Positions 12,629 to 26,922 of a stretch of DNA of 64,000 bases are shown piece after piece (within the stretch, counting starts at the first letter, position 1; each line of letters opens with the position of its first letter). The position numbers and the translations under genes were made by a program. The notes under the pieces are model-generated. The model was not told the origin of the DNA, ran no database searches, and worked only from the letters and a program-made list of their open reading frames with translations. This stretch comes from Rhodocollybia butyracea (taxonomy: Eukaryota > Basidiomycota > Agaricomycetes > Agaricales > Omphalotaceae). The DNA lies in contig JADNRY010000065.1 in assembly GCA_015501585.1 (NCBI GenBank), positions 202,254 to 266,253 on the forward strand, read 5' to 3'.

Positions 12629-12811
12629 GGGTGGGGAATGCCGTGGGTGAGGGGAACACGCTTCAATTTATAGGATCGAATATCTGCGGAATTCGCGCGC
12701 CGGAAGCAGGACCGGTCTACCGAAAATCGCGTGACCGAATCCAACCTCGCGTTTGTCAACTTGTTCTAACTTCTTTGACCTTCAACATTTCCGTATCCTC
12801 ATTTTGCTGTT
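12629..12811. promoter_or_regulatory. bidirectional promoter region
   Basis: This 183-bp interval separates the divergent start codons of the cytochrome b2-like gene (minus) and the SAP-like coiled-coil gene (plus). Both promoters must fit here or overlap the first exons. No strong TATA motif was seen. Confidence 0.6.
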
Positions 12812-14945
12812 ATGGCCCCGCTGGTGGACAGAACAGAATTAGAGGCTCTCAAACGCTCAGATCTTCAGAAGCTTTGCAAAGTATATACTTGTTGCCCATA
12901 TTCCGCCAATCAACTTATTTCTTTGTCTTAGGACCATGGCCTGAGGGCGAACGTAAAGTCTGAAGAGATGATAGACATGCTCCTGGAAGCACAGTGAGCA
13001 TTTGCATATATTGATCCTCTAATTTGTAACAATGCTTCCTGATAGGCAGAACACTGACAACTCCAAAAAGCAGCCCGGCCGACGATCAGTTTCAACAAGA
13101 ATATCCAGTCGTCCTGCCGGTAGAACGAGCTCTATGATTGTCCATGACATTGATGAAGAGGAAGAGGTAGAAGCAGAATCTGAAGCAGGTGCTGCAGAAC
13201 AGGAGGCCGAGGAACAGCCAGAGCCAGAACCCGAACCCCCCCAGCCGCGTACCCGTAAAGCTAAAGAAACTCAGTTTAGACTCGGTGTTGGACGGCCCTT
13301 AGCTGCTGGTGGAAAGGGTGCTCGAGCAGTCACAAAATCAGTTAGCGTGTCGAAATCCAGGAAAGGAAAGAGAACCCAGAGTATCAAACCTACCGAGGCC
13401 ACCATCGAAGAAGGTGGGACCTTTGTATCGGTCTTCTGGCCCAAGTTGCTGACCTGACCTCAGAATTGGAATCCGAAAAAGCAGAATCTGAGCCAAGTAC
13501 GTCATGATCATTCATCGGTCCCTGTTCGTTTGGCTAATAGTACCAATCACAGAAACCATTTATGAGGCTCCGATCCAAGAAGCATCTCCCCCCACACCGC
13601 CTGGTATGCCTCTCTCCGTGTCTCCCTCCGAAATCGACGCTCGTGTAAAGCAAGCGGTATGTCACCGTGTATACCAGTTTGCTGATCTCATATTCTTTTC
13701 CAGCTAAAACCGTTACATGATCAACTAAAGACACTCAAAGATGAACTCGGGCAGATGCAATCGTTGAAGAATGAACTGTCGCAGATGCGCACCAAAGCCG
13801 GCGATATTGACGTTTGGAAGCAAAAGGTCGAGACTCTTACCACTGAGGTAAAAGATCTCCGTGAAAGGGTGGCACTTGTGGACACTTTGAATACAGAACT
13901 TCAACAATTGAAGGAATCCATTTCAACTCAGCGGTCTTCTTCCACTCCAACGTCCGAAGAGGCTGCCTCTGGTTTTCGGACTCCTATTATGACTCGTCCC
14001 GGATCAAGGTGAACGTTTTGTATATCTGATATCTAATCATCATCAAGCTCAATATCATCTCCTCAGTAATCTCAGCGTCCCAAGAGCTCCAGCTTTGGTT
14101 GCCGAAGCTTCCACCTCAGGTCCAAGTTATCTGGCGCATCCTGGTATCGCCCCGGTACTCCTGGGAAAACGACACCGAGATTCCACTGCCAGCAATGTCT
14201 CGGGTGTCGTGGAGGAAAGTGAGGAACGCGGTCTGTCTGAAGCAGATTTGGTCAAGACCGTAATCCGTCCTAACAAGAAACGAGCAAAAGTAAGCGATGG
14301 TGGAGATGCCACAAAGGATGAAGATGCTCCCCGTGGCGCCAGCTTCACTGTCTTTAGTGGCCCGGAGCCGGAGCCAGAGGATTCGTATACTGACCCTCCT
14401 CCCCCACTACGCCACTTCCTGCTTTCTACACCGCTAGTACTCCCCCGAATAATCCCAGCAATGCTGGTCCATCACGGCCTCGCGCAACCAGCTCGCAGGA
14501 TGGCACCGAAAACGATGTGCCTTTCTCGTTCTCCTTTTTACCGGTCCCTCCTACCCCTGGACCTGTTAACCCATATTCGATGCCTAGTTTCCCCTATCCT
14601 GAACCCCCACAATCACCCACTCCCGTTCGTGGGGAGGGTAACTCCAGTACATTCATCGGCAGCCGTGACCGAACAGACATGTTCCAGGCCTTTGGCCTAC
14701 CACCACCCACCCGCCCACGTTCTCGTCTTGAGCCCACGCTGCGTAGTCAGGAAGCCGAAATGGGGGCTTTCATCAATCCAGCTGCCCTCGATGCTCGCGG
14801 CACTTTGGAAACCGCTGACGAGTCTTCAGAAAGCTCTGGTATCAAACGCACCATGTATGGCACTGAACTGGAGTCAGACACGCGTTTTGGTGATTTCGGT
14901 CTAGAGAGCGTAGCGACGGATTTCAATTGGACTGGCGCGTTTTGA
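12812..14945 (+). CDS. SAP-like, coiled-coil, low-complexity protein
   Basis: ATG at 12812; stop at 14945. The first exons splice (introns 12881-12931 and 12994-13045) to give LKRSDLQKLCKDHGLRANV, which resembles the SAP-type helix pair seen in DNA-binding and NuSAP-like proteins. An acidic Glu-rich stretch follows, then basic Ser/Lys-rich sequence. A heptad-rich coiled coil (from about 13710: LKPLHDQLKTLKDEL to LNTELQQLKESIS) comes next, then a disordered tail with a basic patch NKKRAKV. An intron at 14385-14437 restores the frame into the final exon, which ends FGLESVATDFNWTGAF. I infer a nuclear protein of unknown function. The exon border near 13405-13480 is the least certain part. Confidence 0.75.
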
Positions 14946-15860
14946 TTGAATGGCTGGTTCCCTTTTTTGAACAAGTTTGGAGAATAATATTATTTTCTTT
15001 AAAAGTTTTCGACGGTTTTCCTTTACTCTTCTTTCTTGCATAGGCTTTTTCGCTTGTATCACCTCTTCGCGGCCTTGTGTCCATAGCTTCATAGTTTGTA
15101 CAATGCATACTAGTTTGTAATACAAGACGCGGCTTCTCAAGGGCGCTTGTTTGTATCTCCTCTTAGGCGTCTTAACATACTGAACATTTAGTTAGATATT
15201 GCACCCAGATTACACCCACCAGTCAAACTACCTCTATTGATGTGAACACTAGTCCACTTCATATCATTACATTCACGTTTCTTGAAGGTTATCTGCACAT
15301 GAAGTAGCCTACACTCAAGGTAATGCTTCCATTCGAATGGATGGTGATTGTGAAGCGGCCCTTAGTACGCAGTGGCAAGAGGTATCTTCTTGAAAAGTTC
15401 AGAACCCGCACTAGGATAAGTCCAGGCTCAGGTTTGAACAGGGAATATGATTTGAAAGCTTGCACCGTGACGGTCTCCGTGCTATGTAGCTATAATCCTC
15501 GATATTTTTTGGTGTTCTTTTCGGTTGCTTTCAGGTAATGTACATATCGTAGATTTGGTTATGCTGAGCTAGGGCATAAGTGCACTGAGAATACTTGGAA
15601 ATTTACGCCACTTTCTGCAGCTTTTGGGTCTAGCGAAGCCATTTTGTTTCTTGATTTGGATTTTCGATTTCTCTTGGACATAAGTGTACATATATATATA
15701 TCAAGGGTGAAAAATGGCAGAACTTTATTCCACTGTATTTGAGGTTTTGCGATGAAAGGTGGGTTTTTATAGCCGTATCAACTGCGCGAAATAACGTATA
15801 ATACATCCTGACGAATGGTAAGAAATAATAAATAAGTATGCTATGCGTAGAACGGGGTAC
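14946..15860. other. gene-free interval between convergent genes
   Basis: The stop of the SAP-like gene (plus) and the stop of the MAP kinase gene (minus) face each other across 0.9 kb. No supported gene lies between them. A short TA repeat (tatatatata) is present near 15690. The interval should hold both 3' UTRs and polyadenylation signals. Confidence 0.5.
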
Positions 15861-17280
<1,420 letters not shown>

Positions 17281-18539
17281 CGTTATGAGTATCAGTATTA
17301 TCTTGGAACCAGCCAGTCAGAATTGGGTGCTAATACTCTCCACGATCGGATCCTTATAAATGCTTCGAATGCGGGAAAGCTGATACGCGAGTAAAGCTTT
17401 GCTGGAAACCGGCTGTGAGTGGACAGTGTTTTGCAATGGAAAATGGAACATCCGAATACACCGACCGACGTTGAATCTATACGGACCATCACGGAAGCGC
17501 GTCTCGCGTCAAATCACAGTGATATATAGCACTTCATGCGATACAAAAGACTGCTTTCTGCTTGGGGCTGTAGAGAATCTCATTAAGTGAATATGGCTGA
17601 CCAATACTGCATGGTGGTTTGAGGAGGGGGGCATGCCATACTGTTACGAGTCGACTCCGGAGGAGATACTTACCAGCGTATGATATCAAGTCGTAGGCAC
17701 GGCGACACGCCCGCCTTATACAGTCTTTCCGCGTTTCATGGGATACTTACTTGGCTCGACACTGGCGTACTACGATACCTTACCTTTTCAAGTCCTTTGA
17801 ATCGATGTCTCCTGTCTCCATCTAATGCTATATCAAAATTCCACTAGGCCATCGGCGAATCTTGCACGCTTGAGGCCTTGATAGCAAGCTCTGAGTCCAC
17901 TAGAAATTAAGCTACCAGTTAGCTCGAATCAAATGGGAAAGCGGAAGCAAAATTGCGCGGGATTGCCTATTTAAGACTGAAGTTTCTTCGACGAGCTTCG
18001 ACGTGTCCGCTGTATACAACACACATAACCACAAAACGTTGTACATGTAATCGGATAGTCACTAGTAGTCAAGCACATCAGCCACAACAGATCAAGCACA
18101 GATCTTGTTGTCTTTCCGGTCCAGCGCAAGTCCTTTCGAAGCAGTGCAAGGCGGCTGGAGTCTGAGATGTTGCAATCCTTGCAGATTCTGTCAAGATTGC
18201 TGATGAGGACAAGGAAGATCAAGGACTGCAAAAGTCGGTTCAACGTGTTTGACCTTCATGGATGTAACTCAAGAGGAAAAGTGATGAAGGTTAACTTGAA
18301 TTTCAAGTGTATCCAGCAGACGCATCGAGGAAGTAGGTAAAAAAAAGTTTTACTTCCACTTTCCACTTTCCCAAGCCCTACTGAGGTTTCTGAAATTCGG
18401 CAGAGGTAGTGGTTATCAAGCTAGCCAACAGTCCGAGAATTTGAAAAATAACCAAAAATTACAAAGTACTTCGAGCCAAAGATGATTAACAGCGTGATAC
18501 TAATACTAGCCAAATATAACGCAAAGAGACGGTACTTGA
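17281..18539. other. 1.26-kb gene-free stretch upstream of the MAP kinase
   Basis: No supported gene. The interval lies between the MAP kinase start and the CBF5 stop, both on the minus strand, so it carries the MAPK promoter and the CBF5 3' end. Small frames are present but lack motifs and splice partners. Confidence 0.5.
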
Positions 18540-20338
18540 TTAATCACCAGCCTCAGCTTTCGCCTTCTTCTCTTTTTTAAGTCGTTTCCGCTCCCGACGT
18601 GCCTCCTCGTCTTCTTCAACTGCTTCTGTCTCTTTTGGAGCTTTCTTCTCCTTTTTGCGTTTCTTCTTTTCTGCTTTTTCAGCGTCATCATCGTCCGGAG
18701 CAACCATCGAGACATCCGCGTCGTCAGCAGGCTCAGATTTACGCTTTCGTTTCTTCTCTTTTTCTTCCTTAACGGGACTATCCGGCTGAGATACAGGTGC
18801 TGAGACTACAGGAGCAGCCACGGCAGTCGATGGGCCAGCAGTAGATTGCTAGTACATCATAACGTTAATTTCTGCGCGGCATAGTAAACGTAAAAATCAC
18901 CTCTTCACGGTTATAATCAACGTAGTCGCGACTCCAGTCCGCTGGTGTTACGCCTTCAAGTTTTTGACCGTGTTTTCCAAGTTTGCCATCTTTAACCATC
19001 TTCTTCTTTTGAAGAGCAACAGGACCCAGTCCCCATCTACGAGGATATGTATCCCGTTCCATAATGCACCGCTTGACTTTTGCAACCACACCGTGATCAC
19101 ATGTTGCTAATTCTACTGTTGACATCTGAGCGATGGCTAGTGCAATTGCCTCGCCTTGATAAAACCCCATTAGGATGAATATTCGTGTATAGAAGTGGTC
19201 ATATCGGAGGACTTACCTTTAGTGGTCATTAGTACAACTTCTTCGTGAACTGATATGTCAGCTTCATATCGCAGTAGACCAGGGATCATCAGTTTGGCGC
19301 CGTAACAAACTGCATTTACTGCGCTATCCTTAACAACAATACGTTTGTAACCGACCATGAGACATTCCAGTGGTCGAATGACACGTCGCAAGTAGGACTC
19401 TGTGGAAAGGGTAGTTTATAACGTGTTGATGGACCAAACTGAAAGCACTCACCGTCCCTTGTGTTATCGTACACCCACTGCGCATCCATAACATCATGCA
19501 TGGTAACCATTTCATCATTTTCTGACATGGCACCACTGCGAACTCTCCTCAACTCTTGCATATGACCACCAACTCCGAGAATCAGTCCGAGATGAACACA
19601 AAGGGTTCGGATGTATGTTCCAGCCTCGCAGGATACCCAAAAGACACCGAGATTACGTTTTTCATCAAATTCCAAAAGTTTAGATTCATGAATGGTCCTG
19701 ATACGAAGTTGACGCTTCACGGCAGAAATGAGAGGAGGACGTTGGAAAAGCGCGCCAGTAAGAGTCTGTAAAGCTCTCGGAAGAGCTGCAGGATTTGGAA
19801 GGCCAGCGTGAAGACGCAATACACAGACGTATTCCTTGCCTATGATGAAATAAGATTTTAGAAGCTTAACGAATATAAAGTAACGTACCTGCTCCTTGCT
19901 GAGATTTTACGAGTCTGGTTGCACGGTCAATGCAAACAATTAAACATCCAGTGACCTTGGGATCCAGTGTACCACTGTGTCCAGTCTTTTCTACTCGCAG
20001 TATTCTCCTCAGCCAGGCAACAACTTCATGTGAAGATGGATTTGAAGGCTTGTCCAAGTTTATTACACCAGACCTACAAAAAACCACGTTAAAGCGACGG
20101 AGATACTGCAAAGCTTGCGAGCATACTTGATATACGAGGTGATGTCGCGTTTTAATGGGCTACAACCATTAGGAATTGGTGTAAAATGACCTGAACGGAC
20201 AAGCAGCTTGTCATAATTTTTTAGGAGAAGAGGCCATTCCGAAGTATTGAGTTGAGGCGTAGATGATTCGGGTTTTATGGCATAGTCACCGCTGACCTGT
20301 GCCGAAGATATTTGTTCCCGAGTAAGCGAAGGAGCCAT
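18540..20338 (-). CDS. CBF5: H/ACA RNP pseudouridine synthase Cbf5/dyskerin
   Basis: Start ATG at 20338 and stop TAA at 18540. The spliced protein has the DKC-like N-terminus ([32 protein letters not shown]), the TruB-family catalytic motif [16 protein letters not shown] with the active-site aspartate, then [31 protein letters not shown], and a PUA domain ([13 protein letters not shown]...[14 protein letters not shown]). It ends in a Lys/Glu-rich nucleolar tail ([12 protein letters not shown]), as in yeast Cbf5. Cbf5 is the catalytic subunit of box H/ACA snoRNPs, which pseudouridylates rRNA and snRNA in the nucleolus. It is divergently paired with the ribosomal protein gene RPL22. Introns are short; I saw no snoRNA in them but could not fold them systematically. 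Confidence 0.96.
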
Positions 20339-20545
20339 GGCTGGCAGTGAGCTCAATCTGGGACAGAGACGAACCAAGAAAAAATCAATCTGACATCGGC
20401 CCGTCGGTAAACCATCACCGGGCGCTTGACTAGGTAGGCGCCGAACGCTTTGACTCGTGTAAAATAACTGTACAGTTTTTCCAGGGCTTCTCTGTTTTCA
20501 CCTTCACTTCGTCAAGACACCTCCGGTTCCTCAAGATCATTCACA
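20339..20545. promoter_or_regulatory. CBF5/RPL22 bidirectional promoter
   Basis: The 207 bp between the start codons of CBF5 (minus) and RPL22 (plus) must serve both genes. Pyrimidine-rich sequence (ccagggcttctctgttttcacc) lies about 60 bp before RPL22, as is typical upstream of fungal ribosomal protein genes. Confidence 0.65.
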
Positions 20546-21152
20546 ATGGTTAGCTGGGTACCGCTTTGCTGAGTTATCTTCTCAGTAGGCTCACACCTAG
20601 GTTTTTGTTTTTGTTTTTTGTTCTTGTAGCCCAAAGCTGCTGCCGGAAAAGTTGCTACTAAGCACAAATTCGTTATCGACTATTCCAAACCTGCTGGAGA
20701 CCAAGTCTTCGATGGTGCCGACTTCGAAAAGTTCCTGCACGATCGCATAAAGGTCGACGGAAAGGCTGGCCAGCTTGGTGAAAATGTGAAGATCCAACGG
20801 GACAGTACGTTTTCGTTGTACATCTGGTACTTCTTGTTGTAGCTCATATTGAATAGGCTCCAACAACAAAATCACCGTTACTTCGAGTATCCCTCTGTCG
20901 AAACGTTACCTCAAGTACCTGACCAAAAAGTTCTTGAAGAAGAACACTCTCCGGGACTGGATCCGGTACGTTTCTCCACCTAGTATCTGGCCTTGCTCTC
21001 ATCTTTCTCTTTCAGTGTCGTTGCTACTGCTAAGGACAGCTACACGCTCAAGTTCTTCAACATCACGTATGTATCTTGTTCAAATTTTTTCGAACGCATT
21101 TTCTCATCTCATGAATTTTGTTAGTGCCAACGAGGAAGAGGAGGAGGAGTAG
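20546..21152 (+). CDS. RPL22: 60S ribosomal protein eL22
   Basis: ATG at 20546; stop at 21152. The start codon is followed directly by an 81-nt intron (20549-20629) beginning GTTAGC, then CCC AAA gives [15 protein letters not shown]. Later exons give [71 protein letters not shown] and an acidic C-terminus EEEEEE. These are hallmark eL22 segments, including the basic RNA-binding core and the acidic tail. About 125 residues in total, the normal family size. Four further exons are split by short introns. It is a structural component of the large ribosomal subunit. Confidence 0.96.
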
Positions 21153-21274
21153 ACGTTCGTATACAGTATGCATCTATATGACTATGAATATGAATTCGAG
21201 AGCTATTTGTGGTCGCTGCTGAGTTTGAGTAGCAAACGTTGAAGACAAAATCAAGATTAATTGTTGGATAATAT

Positions 21275-24200
21275 TTATGAGCTTATTGTAATTGACGGCG
21301 CTTGAGGGTCCTCTATTTTAACCTTTCCAAGAACCATCAACGCAAGTTCGTTCCACAAAATATGTGATTCTGTGACTATCTTGCCCTTAAACTGGTAAGC
21401 CAGCAAAGATGTCAACTGCGTTCTGAGAAATTTGAGCGCAATGTTGGTTTTTGGAGCAATTTGAAACTTGACTTTACGATCGATGAAGGTGGCATTTGAT
21501 ATGAGCTATACAAAGGACGTTAATGAAAACAAGACAGAGCTAAAGTGTATGATATTTACTTTGAAGTCAGCTTCCCCACAAAGAAGTAACATTGCCATGT
21601 CGTCAACGGGACCGGTCTCCCACGCGTAAAGCTTCTTCGAGTGCCTAGCAAGACCGTCAAGATTGGGGAAGAGATTTCGAGAAACCGAGCTCACATAAGA
21701 GTAAAATACGCAAGATGATTTGATCCTAAATCAGAGGCTTTCCTTCCAAAGTTTACTGACGAGGGATGGAAGGATGCTTGTTGGTTGTTGGATATGGTTC
21801 GCATCTGGTTCGAAGAGCTATCGACAGCAAGGACTTTTGGATACAAACCAGCAAGGAGGGCCGCGTTCACCAAAGCAACGTTACTGGAATTGCTATCTAG
21901 AGCTGGTGGGACTGGGACAAAGCGCGTTCGATTCCTGCTGTATCGTGCTCTAAAAAAGCGGTCAGCTTGTCATAGGCGCTCGAAAGAGTTGCTAATACCG
22001 ATTCAAGTCGCGGATGAAGGAACTATCGGCTTGAATAAAGGATGCATCTATCAGATAACCTAAGAATTGTTGGCGTAGTTCTTCTATTTGTTGGAGATTC
22101 TAGAGAACTATCCTCAGTTTCATCACCATTCTCTGAGAAACTATCATTACCTGGTGGCTCAAGAAATTCTGTCTACAAAATTTGCGTACAAAGCCAGAAT
22201 TATTGCTCGCTGCTCTGCGCCAACTTGCAAAGACGGCATGTAGTGTTAGAAAATCGGAATTTTCTATAGTTTATCAAGATCAATTTTGTTCATATCATGC
22301 TTACAGTACATACCTGTTTTGAAGGAAGCCTTGGCGCGGTCAGCCTCTTGCTCTAACCCGAACGGAGCCAAAAACGGCGATTTTGAGTTGAGTGCTGCCG
22401 CAATCGTCAAAGCTGGATCCAGGCATCGCATTACGCATGCTATCAACAGGAATTTTCCCAAGTGAACATCGGTCGGAAGTTTACTAAGAAGACGACCCAT
22501 TGGCGTAATTTCTTCTGAAGGCGTCAAAGCCCGCACTTCGACGAGCATCGATACTGCTCTTTGGATGTTGAGAGATGTAGGAGGATCGAGTGCACGAGAA
22601 AGAACATCTTCTATGGACGAGCCTAGTTTGATTTTCATGATTTTAATGCGCAGACCGAGGTCTGCTAAACTCAAGCGGAGCATTTCTGGCAATGGATTGT
22701 CGACCATCTAAGATGAAAGATTTAACACCTTCCTTGAACAGCCAAAATGACCATACCTGAGTATCGTGTCGGACCTTGGTGAACAAATGGAAACACAGGC
22801 CTTCGCGTACACGACCAGCACGCCCTCGCCTCTGGGCTGCATTGCTTCGGGCGACGAAAGTTTCAACAAGGCGAGAAAGTTGGCGTCTCTCGTCAAACCT
22901 CATTTCTTTATGTTTACCTGAATCGATCACACAGGTTACATCAGGTATGGTGATACCTGTCTCTGCGATATTGGTGGCTAGAAGGAAATGAACACAAATT
23001 ATAGCAAGCAGAACGAGAGAGGCTTACCAATGACTATTTTGCGAACGCCAAGGGGTGGGGTTTCGAATACGGCAGATTGATTCTCGCTCGAAAGTGTGGA
23101 ATGCAAGGGATATATTCTGAAATCATCGAGGCCAAAGAGAGGGTGTTCGGCCAACATGTCATTCAGCCGGCGAATTTCGCCCAAACCGGGCATGAATATG
23201 AGGACAGCCGGGGAATAGGCCGACAAAGATGCATCTTCAAAGCAGATCTTATCAAGCAGCCGCACGATGAGCTCATAAGGAATTAATCGCTCGTCGAAAA
23301 GATTGATGGTCGTCGCGGTATTCGGAGAATATCGCTTCTCGAGCTTCACGTTTTCAGAAGGAATGTCGGACTCGTCGTCGTCGTCAACAGCCAATTCTTC
23401 CGACCAGTCAGTTTTATTTTTGTTCCGATAAAACTTGTCGTGCACTGCGAATGGAAAATATAAGCCACTTCATGGTAAACAGTGGACCAAGGACATACTA
23501 CGTCTGGCGTAGGGCGAATTCTCAGTGATCGTCCACGAACAAGATTCGACTGCGTCTTCAAGATAGCGAATCGTGACGGGAAACGTACGTCCGGGGACAT
23601 GAAGCAGGGGGCATATATCACGGCCTCCAAAATAATCGGAAATCTTCTCAGCATCCACAGTGGCAGACATGAGTACAACCCTGTAGTTAATTTGAGCTCA
23701 CGATATTCAGGTCAACATGCAAGCTTACTTCAGATCGGAACGCTGTTCGAGCAACGACTTCAAGACAATCAAGAGGAAGTCAGACTCTATTGAACGTTCG
23801 TGCACTTCGTCAATGATAATATGCTGGGCTCATAATAAGAAACCGTCCATCAAGATGACCGAGGACATTTAACGCACTGTAATTTCGTCGAAAGCTGTAC
23901 CCTGTCCAACACCTTGACCGGAGCCTCCTTCAAGCATGCGAAGTGCTATACCATTCGTAACGAAGGCCAGACGTGTATTTTTGGTAACGTTGGCTTCGAG
24001 CCTAATGGAATAACCAACGAGACTGTTGATTGTCCCGACAGCATTTGACGGTTCACCTAATTCCCGCGAAACACCTAGAAATATATGAGCAACATAACAG
24101 GAACGAAAAAGAATCTAGATGTACGTTGAGCGAGCGAAATGGCTGAAATACGTCTTGGTTCTGTGACAAGAATCTTACAGGGCCGTCCTCTCGATAATTG

Positions 24201-26504
24201 ATCTTCGAGAAGGAACGTCGGAAGTTGAGTACTCTTCCCACAACCTGTTTCTCCAGAGAGTACAAGGATTTGAGATTCCTCCAGTGTTTCAATGATCTTC
24301 TCCCTATAGCTCGCAATCGGAAGCGTGTTCCGATGAACCTGCAAAATGAAAATGTATCAGATTCACCGTTGAAACAAAAAACGAAATACTCACCAGCATT
24401 TCTTGGTATGCGTCTGTGTTTTGGCGAGCAAGAAAGTTGTTTTGGAGATGCTCCGAAAAAACTTTTCCGTTAGAGAAAGTATCTCGTCTTGGTTCGGGTT
24501 CGGTAGCGTCATTGAGCAGACGTTGGATCTTGGCACCGTTTGAATCTTTACTTGGGACGGAGAGTTTAGGTTCGACAAGAGAGCGGAGCTTTGCCCAGAC
24601 GCCTCTATTTATCGCATCGTCTTTGAGCTTCCTCGCGTCGGTTAGTTCGCTCCAAAGATCTCGATACACTGGTGGTAACAAACGGAAGAACGTTTGGGGC
24701 CCTACTGAGCTCCCGGCAGCAAATCCTTCTGTAGAAGGAAAGGTCAACTCGTGTAACGCCAAAGTAGCGATATATTGCTCCGCTTGACTCCCATCATGGC
24801 ATGCCACGTCCACCATCGACCATTCATCCGTTTTCTTTCCCTCCCAACAAACGCTTACTGAGGCGCGCTTCGCTCGGCTACTGCCAGAAATGATCGCATA
24901 CGTCACAACAGCGTATCGATCGGCCTTGGCTACTGTCTCCGTTAAGAGTGCTTTGGATGTGCGTCCAGACCAATGCTTTGGTAGAGCCATATCACGAACA
25001 GCAAAAGTAACACCATCGGTCGTTTCTGAGGTTGGCATCGCTTCCAAAATTTCGAGCAATGGCGCATCATCGTCTTCGTTCTGATCGAATAAGTCGACAG
25101 CAGTGGAGGTAGTTTCGGGGGCTGGAGCGTGTATCTGACTAGGTCGTCTTTTGGGCGCTTTCGGCGTGGCAGCGACCTTGACCTGGTTTCCCCGAAGGCG
25201 CGCATCCAGAGACGCAGCATCAGCCTTTTTGCGAGCAACGGAGTAAAGTCTTTCGGCTTCCTGCTCATCGAAAAAGTAATTACCTCGGAGAACCTGGAGT
25301 CGCCTCTGCAGGTCTTGTAATTGGGAAGGGGTGGATACGGTCCCAGGTTCGCGATGCGTCGTAAGGGACACGAGCTTCAACTTGACGCGAACATATTCGT
25401 CGGTCAGGTCGTCGTCGCTGATCGAACCAGACTCTGATTCTGATCCGTTCGCAAATGTGATACGAGAGGGGTCATTTCTTTGCTCCAGAGGTGTAAGTGA
25501 AGAGGATGGGGGAAATTCGTTTTTGCGATTGGGGATAAAAGCAGGCGCCTTAGCGTCGAGCCTAGAGGAAGGGGATTTTAGGGGAGATGGAGTTGGAGGA
25601 GCAAGAAACTCTGCAGGAGTGCGAGGAGTTCGAGGAGTTTTCGGGATGCCGCCTTTGGGTGTATTAGGTCTTGTATGCTCTTCTTGGTTTCCAGAAGCAA
25701 TGTCTAATTCAGCTTCCATGCAATTTGTGTAGAGCTTTTGAGGTTTGGTTAAGCGGTTTGAAATGAAGGGAGAAAGCATTCATACCCATTCATATGCCTC
25801 CTCCAGTTCTACTCCGTTGATAGCGGCTAAACATTCCTCTACTCGTTCTTCAGTGAAACCCAAGCGTCGAAGAACACCGTAGGTGATCGCGAGCTTGGTG
25901 ACCGCTTTCTCTTCGGTATCGTCCAAAGTCTTCTTCCCTGTAATGACGCATTAGCCTCTGTGTTGACGTCAAGTCAGAAGCTTTACCTTCATTGACTTGG
26001 GAGTCTTTAGCAAGGTCCAATATGCGTTCAATCATCAAAGAGTCCAGCTCGAGGGATGGTAAAGTTTTAGAGAATCGTCGTTCGATTTCTATTGCCTGAG
26101 ATATGATTGAAACAGATTAAAACGGGCTATTTTGAAGGAACACAAGTCCTTACTTTGATGGTTCTGTTCAAATTTTCATGCTTAAACAATCAAGCCACAC
26201 GCAACAGTCTCAAGACATACCTTGCGATTTCTTTCTCCGTCTTTTCTTGATACTTGTCTACCAGATTCTGCAGAGACTGTTCTTCGACTTTATCTGGATC
26301 GAATTCATCCTGAACAGTCTGCTCTGAGGTTTTGTGACCGTTGCCATTCTGGGCCACCAGCACTTCTTCAGCTTTGCGTTCATCTGCAGATGCTGCCGAG
26401 CTCGAAGTTTCCTCTATTTCTGGCTCCAAGACCTTCTTCGGAACAGAGGTGGTGGCAAACCCTCTGGCGACCGGCTTCAGCTGCGTCTTTTTCTTCTTGG
26501 CCAT
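21275..26504 (-). CDS. DEAH/RHA-type RNA helicase (DHX29/DHX57, YLR419W-like)
   Basis: Start ATG at 26504 ([11 protein letters not shown], basic, as in YLR419W-type fungal proteins); the spliced frame ends with TAA at 21275. An UBA-like helix set occurs early ([24 protein letters not shown]), then a disordered Pro/Ser region and an RWD/dsRBD-like middle. Helicase motifs follow in order: GETGCGKST (I), TEPRRISA (Ia), [10 protein letters not shown] (II), MSATVD (III), [12 protein letters not shown] (VI). The HA2/ratchet region ([11 protein letters not shown]..., [20 protein letters not shown]) and a C-terminal OB fold ([26 protein letters not shown]) complete it. At roughly 1,450 residues it is family-sized. 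Relatives bind 40S subunits or structured RNAs. The 3' end faces RPL22 with only 122 bp between stops. Orthology to DHX29 versus DHX57 cannot be settled by eye. Confidence 0.9.
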
Positions 26505-26922
26505 CCCCGATGGACCAAGTCGTATACAAATTAACGCGTCGAGAGAGTTTCCTGATTAGCGACTGTAAGTTATGGTACGATGTGGGTATCTCGTGCTGTG
26601 CAGTGTGGTGTAACAAAGGGGTGATGTAAGTCTTTGTTGTGGACTTTCTCTCTATGAGATTGAAGTTTTGAGGGCGAAATTTATAAATGCTGCAGAAAAT
26701 GGAGGTCCACGAACGATATGAGCATGAGATTTCCGGAGAGTGTACATGAAAGACCTTCCAAGACGACAAAAAAAATTAGGCGCCGACTGCACAATGACTC
26801 TGCTTGACTAATACTTAATAATAATTACCACTAACTTACAAGCACGTCTGGAACTACATATGCGTACACTTAAGTATCGTGAAAAGTCATAAGTATATAG
26901 AATAAGCAGACACGTCAACAAG
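26505..26922. other. short intergenic interval
   Basis: This 418-bp interval lies between the start of the helicase gene and the stop of the next minus-strand gene. It should hold the helicase promoter. No gene or clear motif was seen. Confidence 0.5.

Noticed and set aside
14380..14440. Apparent frameshift in the SAP-like gene
   Set aside because: A 53-nt GT..AG intron (14385-14437) restores the frame exactly.
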